From Trema orientale (taxonomy: Eukaryota > Streptophyta > Magnoliopsida > Rosales > Cannabaceae): a DNA stretch of 64,000 bases. Below, piece by piece: positions 56,137 through 64,000 of this stretch. The position numbers and the translations under genes are program-made. The notes under the pieces are model-generated. The model was not told the origin of the DNA and ran no database searches. It saw nothing but the letters and a program-made list of their open reading frames with translations. Location of the stretch: positions 268,986-332,985 of the forward strand of contig JXTC01000171.1 of assembly GCA_002914845.1 (NCBI GenBank). The letters run 5' to 3'. Position 1 is the stretch's first letter. Every line of letters starts with the position of its first letter.

Positions 56137-59100
56137 TTACTACAAAACAACTCTCAGATGAGAGTACTTAGAAGTCGGTTCAATTGAAACAATTATCTAA
56201 GCAATTAAAAGGACAACTTAGAAGTCATTTTTGGTATAACCGACTTCTAAGAGCTAGTATAAATAAGTTTGAGTTTGTCTTTTTAATTCTATTTCATAGA
56301 AGACAACTTAGAAGTGGGTTTCAGAATAAGAGACCTCTAAGAAATAGTATAAAATGTTTAAAAATTTTTTGTAATATTTTTCTTGTATTTTTTCCTGAAA
56401 GTACAGTAATATAATATTTCATTGCTGTGAAATAATATGTTATACTATCAACCTTATGATGAAAAGGATGATATATAAGACGAACCAAACAAAAAAAAAA
56501 AATTATTAAGTTGTTAATTTAGTTATTTTCAATAGCATAATTAATAATTATATGATTAATTATTTTATGTCATATTTGTAATTTGAATAATATAGATGAC
56601 TTTTCAAATGTAATTATATTTAAAAAGAATATTTAAATGATTAATATTCTATAATTAGTGATAATAACTACTAAATAAATATATAATAATTTTATATGTA
56701 CTAATTTTAAATATAAAATAATAAATTCACTTTAAAATGTTGAAATATTAATTTAAAACTAGTAAATAATTAGTCGTCATACATTAAGTCTAATTTATAG
56801 TTAGATTCAATATATTACAACATTAAAGAAAGTATTTATCTCTACATTTATTTTGATGAGACAAATGTAACACAGCTATTTGTTTGATGAACTAAATTTA
56901 ATATAAGGTATCACTAATATTAAATTAAATACAATATTATAGAATACATGTATATATTACAACCAATCATAGTATGAAAAAATAATAATATGACCAATCG
57001 TATTATGACAAAATAAGAGTTATATTATTAATTATCTAAAAATTTTAAAAATAAAATACTGATCAAAGAAGCTATCACATTTTTACTTTCTCTCTACTTC
57101 AGACTTAATGTATAATTTAATTAATCTCAATAAAAAAATAAAAAAGAATGAATTGAATTAATCAAAAATAAATTAAAAACAAAAAACTAAAAAAAAAATT
57201 GAAATCAATGGGCCTGGAAGTGGATATCTAACGCGCAAAATGGGGTCAAAACCCCATTAGGCCAAGGAGTTGGCCATTTCACACATGGTCATACTCGGCA
57301 GAGGTCCTCTTCCTCGTTCCTCGTAGCCGCGAAGGCCGAAGCCCCAAATTTCTTACTCTTATTATTTTATTGTTTACAATACTAAATTTAGTAGTGTACT
57401 TAATTTAGTAGTTTCAATCAATAGACAATGAATTGAGTTATATATGACTTATGTATAAATGTATGTAAGTTTGCCATATAAATTGAGTTTGCTTTGTTGG
57501 GTTTTGTTTCTCAAGGTAAGTAAGACTAAAGGCGTAGGAAAAGTAATCCGATTAATACTTCTTCTCAATCACAGAGAGGCCTGAGCAGAGACCATATATA
57601 ATTGCAGTTGATGGGTTGACTTGATTATTGTGCGTGGAAAATGTTCGAAAAAATGCTTGAGAGGAATGGCTGGAACAATACAATGCGTAGTCAATACAGC
57701 TTTGGCACATCAGCTTGGATTCCCCACGATTCCCCTGTTCTATTATCTTAGCTCACTCACTCAATTCCCTCACTTTCAGACTCACCACACTTCAATCTCT
57801 CTCTAAGTCTTCTCTCTCTTGCTCTCTCTGTGTTCGTAACTTTGATTTATATTCAAAATATTAGAACAGGTTTTTTCTTATAAATCACTTGATGGGTATC
57901 CATAATATCTGTTTTTTATCTACCCAGGATTTTTATTCATTTTGATATGTACTTTTGCTAATGCTTTATCTACTCACGCCATGGTCTCCTGCATCTCTTT
58001 ACTGTAATGACTACAGGTATAACATTGATGCAAGACGTAAATATATATATTTTTGTTCCATTTACTTTATTTTCTTTTTATCATCTTTTTGTGCAAAAGT
58101 CGAGAAGTCAGGAAAGAGATTGTAGTTATTGGCATTATGAATCACAATCATGTTGCAGTAGTCAATAAAATTTAGTATTAAGATCAATAGGCTTTATACT
58201 AGTTATTTTATGTTTTCGATTCTTTAATGTAGTTTTAATTAAAATCTTCAAACCGCAGTTATTTTGTGGGACAAGATTAAATTCTGGGTAGCTACTTAGT
58301 TATATGATAGAAAGGAATTCAAATGTTTTAATTTCTCGGATTTAGTAAGGGATTGGAATCCAATGCTGTAGTTGTTTTGTCCCTTTGTTTGTATTCTTAG
58401 TGGATTTCTTATCCACAAAGTTTGCTTTCTTCTTGTATTATTTTTCCGTCAATACAAGTCTTGTTTCTTATCCGAAAAAAAAAAAAAATTAAAATCTTCA
58501 TACTTAGAATGAAAAAGACAAGAAAAGTGTTAGGCATGCATGAAGTGTTGAGGCAAACCTTATAATTTTTAGTTTGAAATTAGATCATAATCAATAAATA
58601 TGAATATATTATGCACTTCTTTTCTGTTGACATGCAATATCATACGTGTGTAGTATAATCAATCTTTTAACATCAAACTTGCCGATACTTAGATATGAAT
58701 TTTTGGTAATTAATGTCCCAAGTAAATATAAAAGTAATTGAAATATACTATTTGTATGTGAAGGGCTTGAGTTCCATTGTTTTGTGATCGTTTTTTTGCA
58801 GGGAGTTGTCTCTAACGTTAAGGGAGGTTCTACTGAAATTTTTATAGAAAAATTAGATTCCATTTGAGCTATAAGTTGCCAATTGGCATTATAAAGTTAC
58901 ATTTTAAATTTGTTAAGATAATTATTCAAATATTCTTGTTGCTTTTTGTTAGTTTTCTAAGTTTTGTACTAGATTTGATAATTTTAGTTAGTATATAATC
59001 AATGTTTAAAAAGGCTAATTTGGGTACCAAGGCGTTTTGTCCTGGTTAAGGCGAGTCATAAGCTTAGAGGTGCATTGAGGCGTAAGCCTCAAAATTTTGA

Positions 59101-60106
59101 TTAAAAATACAAATTTAGAGATCTAAAATATGAAGCATTAATAAACAAAGCCATAAATCATCATAAAAAGTCATAAGAGTCATAGAATTGGAAAATAAAA
59201 TCTAAGTCTCAAACAAACTACAATTTAAAATTCAGACACACAATGAAAGGTCTCATAATGCAAAAAATTAAATTAAATATAAAAATCTAATCTAGATTTA
59301 GAAATCTAGTATCTAGATTTAGAAGGATAAAACTCGAAACCATCCCAACCTATAACAAATTGGACTTAGTAATCATCCTCCAAATCATCATGGCTTGAAG
59401 GATCTTTCGAGGAATCGTCGTATCTTATAGCCCTATCATCCTCTCCATCATCACTATTAAGAAGAAGAGCACGTGAAATGAAATGGGTTGGAGGCTGAAG
59501 GAACTGTTAGGATTTTGTTCTTTTAGTTTAGTTATTCTATTATTTTTTAAGCTAAGACTAAATGATGTATTTAAAATCAGACTTGGGCCGTATATTATAA
59601 AGCCAAAATCTTATAAAAAGGGCCTAATAGTTAAAAAACGTATTAGAAAAATGTGGGTACGCATTTTTAGTGAGAACATAAAATACATTTAGTGAGACAG
59701 GTAACATTAGAAACCCACTATTAATGTTTATGTATTTTAATTTAGTGAGAACGCATTAGAAAAATGTGGTGTGGAAATCTATATTTTGTTGCAAGGGAAA
59801 AGTAATTTTACTGCATGAGAGGTGAAAAATTCCCCTGCACAAAGTACTTAGAAGTCTGTTTTGAGAAATCGACTTCTAAGATAAAAAAAAGTACATAAGG
59901 AAATTAAAAGTCGGTTCCTACAGACACGACCTCTAAGTTTATAAATGAACAGAATAATGATACAAATTTAGAAGTCATTTACAGGAAAACCGACGTCTAA
60001 GTAGTTAAACTTAGAAGTTACCCAGCTAGATGACGATTAAAAAGCCGACTTCTAAGTACTTAGGTAATAGTTAAAAAGCGCTTCTAAAGGCTGTTTTGTA
60101 GTAGTA
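56137..60106 (+). mobile_element. CACTA element 2, non-autonomous, same family as CACTA 1
   Basis: Degraded ends TTACTACAAAACAAC (56137) and the complement of TACTACTACAAAACAGC (ending 60106) lie between copies of TAA (56134-56136 and 60107-60109). Subterminal AAGTCGGTT / CGACTTCTAAG repeats at 56168-56340 and 59845-60060 are the same as in CACTA 1. An inner GC-richer block at 57225-57350 shares ACGCGCAAAATGG and TTGGCCATTTC with the CACTA 1 upstream region in reversed order of strand. I see no transposase. The LINE-like insertion at 58251-58486 lies inside. Confidence 0.72.
58251..58486 (+). mobile_element. 5'-truncated LINE-like (or SINE) retroposon with A-tail
   Basis: The insertion ends in a run of A and is bounded by a perfect 14-bp direct repeat AATTAAAATCTTCA (58237-58250 and 58487-58500). 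This is the mark of target-primed reverse transcription. The 236-bp body has no frame and no clear tRNA-like boxes. The TTTGCTTTCTTCTTGTATT end resembles a plant L1 3' end, so I favour a truncated LINE. Confidence 0.7.
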
Positions 60107-62110
60107 TAACATATTTATTTTATTATTGCTTTCTTATTTATTGATTTGCAACTTTATTTATTTTCTTGTTTTATTAGTTTTATATGAGAGGAAATCGTCC
60201 CAAAGTATAATATAGGATTAATAGCTTATTAGTTAAAAAATAATTTTCATAGGATTGACCATTATTGTCACTATACTAAGTAATAATAGGTTAGAAGCAT
60301 AAGGATTTAATTTTGCAGCTCAACAACTCACCTATCATTTATAGGATAATGATTCCCATTCAAGTATTTAGCAAAATATGGGTAAGAGAAAATTTTGTAG
60401 AGTCCACACAAACTGAGGAAAAAGAATGAGAATACTTCTCTCGCCAACATCTTAAGGGATTTGATTATTTATGAACACTCTTTTTTTTAATTATTAAAAT
60501 TATAAAATACAATTTTACCTCTAAAAACCTATCTACTTTAAAATATACATACCTTTAAAGGGATACTTTAGTAAATTTAAAGTGTTCCCATGATCTTCTC
60601 AGGAATGATACTTTAATGAACACATAAATGATATGCTTTAATGAATATGGTTCCCTTTCTTATTAGTTTTAATGAACACATAAGTGATGCTTTAATGGAT
60701 ATAATTCTCTTTCTTATTAGTTTTAAGTAAACAAAATAAAACAAATAATGATTTTTATACCTCTCTATTTTATTCTTATTCATTTCCCATTTATTCCGAT
60801 TACAATTACGGCAAACTCAATGTTCTACTAATGACTAACAGTTGTTTTCCTTTTGATAAAGTTAGAAATAAATTTGTTCTTTCTTTTATAATTATTAGAA
60901 CTTTAAAACATTTCTTTTTCAGTTTGATAAGTTTTTTTTTTTTTTTTTTTTTTTTTGAGTTTTTTAAAAATAGGTTCAAAAAATAAAGTGGTGTATTAAA
61001 TGCAAGTTGTCTTAGCATCCAAAAGTATTGCCATGTATTGAGCTATCTCTACACAGATCTGTGTAATACGAACCACTATGGTTTGCTGGATCTCTTTCTT
61101 ATAATCCAACTTGAATAGTCTTCAAAAGTATCACAGTGCATGTACCTATATATATTGGAAAATAAAGAGATTATCAGTCCCCATCCTCAAAGAAAAAAAG
61201 AACAAAATTGAGAAATTTCACAACACCACGAAAAAAATGTGACTTCACACGAATAGTGACAAAATATGGGTTCAATTACTAGCCGGGAAAGGGTCCACCT
61301 GAAAGCTGTACTGCCTAATTATGTCCAATCAATTCTTTGAGCCCACAGCAATAAATTGACACCAAATTTGTTTTACGCCAATGCATATGTAGCTTTCGAT
61401 GAATCGGATAAAAGAAATAGTCCTACATTACCTTCATAAATACAGTCCTACATTATTCCTAGAAAAAGTTTAAGCAAGCACTCTGTTCTATGAATTTAGT
61501 GTTGGTTATTAATTATTATATGTGAGCTGATAGTCATAGATTTCAAAAAAAAAAAATCTAAAAATCTAATATACATAACACAGAAAATTAGAAAGAAAAA
61601 GATATAATCTCTTATAAACCGATATCAACACTAATGGAAGAACGATACGAGTTATTCCACTCTAAAGTCTTCCGGACTATGACCCAATATTTATACCGTA
61701 CTAGGTGTGTGGTCAACTTGTACGCTTATAAGAAAAAATCGATTAGATACTCGGAAATAAAAAGATTACAGACTATAAAATAACTAGAAAATTTTTTTGT
61801 CACTTAGTTTTTAATTAATCTGGATGTTTTTCCTTTCTGTCGATAGAATAATGATCACTCAAAACTTAAGAAAAATTTGTATGCTCTTATTTTTCTTGGA
61901 AAGATATTTTTCTCCAGGTGTAGAGAAAAATTCCTTATTTCGAAATTTTATGTAACTTTTTTCTAGTATAAAAATTCTTGAACATCCTTCTTCTTAAAGT
62001 TATTTTACTAACAAAAAAACATCCGTCCAGGTTCAATGTACCAGAGCAAATCTCCTATTAGTAGGATTGCTCTACATATTTTATGCTGAAGACTTTTTCT
62101 CCATAAAAAG
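60107..62110. other. gene-free AT-rich region
   Basis: The first ~220 bases may continue the LTR interrupted by CACTA 2. There is a 56-bp tandem repeat at 60615-60724 and a poly(T) run near 60929-60956. No gene is supported. Confidence 0.5.
60615..60724 (+). repeat. 56-bp tandem direct repeat, two copies
   Basis: AATGAACACATAA at 60615 recurs at 60671, and both units end CTTTCTTATTAGTTTT. The second copy is shorter by two bases and has several substitutions. Confidence 0.8.
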
Positions 62111-63983
62111 TGTAACACTCCTATTCTAGAGTGTTTTGAAATTTAAAAACTCTTTCTAATATTATTTAATTCCTAAAAAAGTTAGAAACTAATTCAAATA
62201 AATGTCTATCCTTTATTTATCTAAATTTCTTAATTCAAATTCAGAAACTAAATAAACAATATTTATATCCTATTATCTTGTTAGTTCCCAAATTAAATTA
62301 GCCAATACAAAATAATACATACAGTTTTAAATGATAGATTATTTTTTTAAATTTTATACTAAATCAATTATTACACTGATTTAGAATTTCTAAAATTCAA
62401 ATAATCTACCATTCACTCAAATTGCAAATCCCACTCAATAGGAATGCATTACTGATGAGGAAGTTATTCACCGACAAATCAAGTAGCTTGTGAGCTCAAA
62501 TAATTGTGCGTTTTCAAATATTTTTGTTAGCTTGATATGTTTTGGTAGATTTCGTAAATAAATGAGAATCTAAGTAAATTTCTGCAAAAATTGGGAGTTT
62601 CAAACCATTTTGAATCAAGACAGGACCGATCAAGGTGAGCCAAAATGAGCGGAGAACGAAACAGAATCAAAAAGGCTAAAAAAAGACACTCAGGGAGCAA
62701 CAAGGGCACAACCGTGCCCATGGAGGTGCATCTTGCATCTCTTGACCAAGAATAGGGGTGCAACTGTACCCAAGATGTGCCTCCTCATGTTCAGAATGCA
62801 TTAATGAGCTTGAACGACCTGAAGTTTGCTCCTTTTTCAGAATCCTACAGTTAAGATCCATCCATCCTTAAGTGTGTTAGAGTTTGACCTAGGAGGATGC
62901 CTTAAAAGGGATAAAGGCACAAATTCAAAGTGTGGAAAATTAGAGAGAAAAGCACACAAAATTCCTAGAGAGAGAAAGCTTGGAGTTGGAGATTTCTTGA
63001 AGAATTCTTGGGAAAGATTCTTGAAGACTCGAAGACTTGAAACTTATTTCTATAAGAGCTTTTCTTTTTTTTTTTTCTCTCTACTTTAATCTCTCTTGAA
63101 ATTTATATTAGACATATAGTATAAATTTATTTGGATATTATGAATTTCGTGTTGAGATTACTAATGGATTCTACTAGGTTTATTTATTTTTGATAGATAT
63201 TATTTGATTTATCCTCTTTACATTTTGTTTGGATTATTTTATTTATCGTTGTTCTATCTTCTATTTCCAATTCATTTATGCTTCTCCTTGCTTGCTTTTA
63301 ATTTATTTGACCAATGAATTAGTTGAAATTAGGTTGTGAGATGATGGTTAGGAGAAATTAATTTCATAGTCTGGATTTGAGAGGCATAGTTTAGGTAATT
63401 ATGAGGCCGGGAGGAGATCAATGCCTAGATAATTACGTTGAGAGCTTAGATTATTGTGAGACCGGGAGGTAAACAATACCTTAACTCTTATTTGAGGGCT
63501 TAGACTTAATGAGCACTTAATTAATCGGGTTAGATAGGGATATTTACTTAGGTTAGTTAAGCGTATTATTTCATTCGACACTAGGGAGAGATAATAAGGC
63601 TAGATTAGGTCCCTTGATTAGTGAGTTAAGTAGAATGAGACCGGTAATTGCTTAATTTGACGAACTCTGGAGTAATTAGAAAGAATTAAGTCCTTAATAC
63701 ATTAGTACATAGTATTATCCATATTTTATTTATGTATTTCTTTATATCTTCATTTTTATTTAATATTTATTTTTAATTTCATTCAATTCCGATACTTAGA
63801 TAAAGTCGGGCTATGATAATCTTGGTACTTAGTAACAATTTAACACCAAATCTCTATGGATAACCCTTCTTGCCGCTATACTAGGTAGTCTTAGTTTCTA
63901 TTAAGACATTATAAATTACTTAACAGGAGGAGAATTAAAAATTGTTAATTCGATATTGCATTCCACGACAAAAGTGATTAACA
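62111..63983 (+). repeat. 5' LTR of a gypsy element running off the window
   Basis: It starts TGTAACACTCC, a common gypsy LTR opening, and ends GTGATTAACA just before a primer-binding site. The late part has the TGAGACCGGGAGG unit twice (63396-63410 as a variant, 63459-63470). About 1.87 kb. The partner LTR and target duplication lie outside. Confidence 0.7.
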
Positions 63984-63989
63984 AATTTT

Positions 63990-64000
63990 TGGCGCCATTG
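63990..64000 (+). other. primer-binding site, TGGCGCC type
   Basis: TGGCGCCATTG begins six bases after the LTR end. TGGCGCC(G/A)TTG is the start of the site used by many Athila/Tat-type gypsy elements and related large derivatives. The window stops inside it. Confidence 0.75.

Noticed and set aside
57621-57806. 61-codon frame inside CACTA 2
   Set aside because: I recognise no domain in either plausible frame. It could be captured gene sequence, but nothing supports that beyond position.
59480-59692. 69-codon frame near GTACCAAGGCG-type repeats
   Set aside because: The surrounding sequence looks like degraded repeat and the frame has no recognisable motif.
62826-63089. 87-codon frame
   Set aside because: It lies within the LTR at 62111-63983 and ends in a poly-F tail from a T run.
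1-64000. tRNA, rRNA or miRNA genes
   Set aside because: I saw no cloverleaf with matching A and B boxes and no rRNA-like blocks. Foldback sequences found are better explained as MITEs or LTR dyads.

Overview
This is AT-rich nuclear DNA from a eudicot plant; I cannot name the genus. The evidence is one plant-type BAHD acyltransferase gene surrounded by plant transposon families: Ty3/gypsy chromoviruses, Ty1/copia elements including a SIRE/Maximus-like one, and hAT, CACTA, PIF/Harbinger, Mutator-like and LINE sequences. Most of the 64 kb is transposon inside transposon. I found no rRNA, tRNA, CRISPR array or other host gene.

Layout. 1-3.9 kb: the end of a probable LTR, a foldback Mutator-like MITE and a 38-bp tandem repeat. 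3.9-24.9 kb: a short non-autonomous hAT element (8-bp target duplication CATCGAAC) split by a 9.6-kb gypsy chromovirus on the minus strand (element A, target duplication TATAG). A is itself split inside its integrase by a 10.4-kb gypsy chromovirus on the plus strand (element B, target duplication AGCTG). 24.9-30.3 kb: the only region that looks like host sequence, carrying an intact intronless BAHD acyltransferase (27148-28476, minus strand) with a TATA box. 30.3-54.7 kb: a five-level nest. Copia element C (minus) holds SIRE-like copia D (minus). D holds a CACTA element (34.4-38.7 kb) and a solo copia-type LTR E (39.7-49.1 kb). E holds a second solo LTR F (40.9-48.4 kb). F holds an almost complete PIF/Harbinger element with its transposase and Myb/SANT-like genes. 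54.7-62.1 kb: LTR debris and a second, non-autonomous CACTA element of the same family as the first, with a 5'-truncated LINE-like insertion in it. 62.1-64 kb: the first LTR and primer-binding site of another gypsy element that runs off the window.

How it works together. Apart from the BAHD enzyme (probable specialised-metabolism acyl transfer) the genes are transposon genes, and nearly all are broken. Most of the in-frame stops are explained by C-to-T or G-to-A transitions (CAG, CAA, CGA or TGG codons turned into stops) in elements of different superfamilies. This pattern fits cytosine deamination in methylated, silenced DNA. Target duplications at matching ends give a firm relative order of insertion for both nests. 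I saw no sign of an undescribed functional system. The less ordinary features are the CACTA element, which joins a truncated TNP2-type transposase to a separate C48 (Ulp1-like) peptidase exon chain, and a GC-rich array of short palindromes inside solo LTR F.
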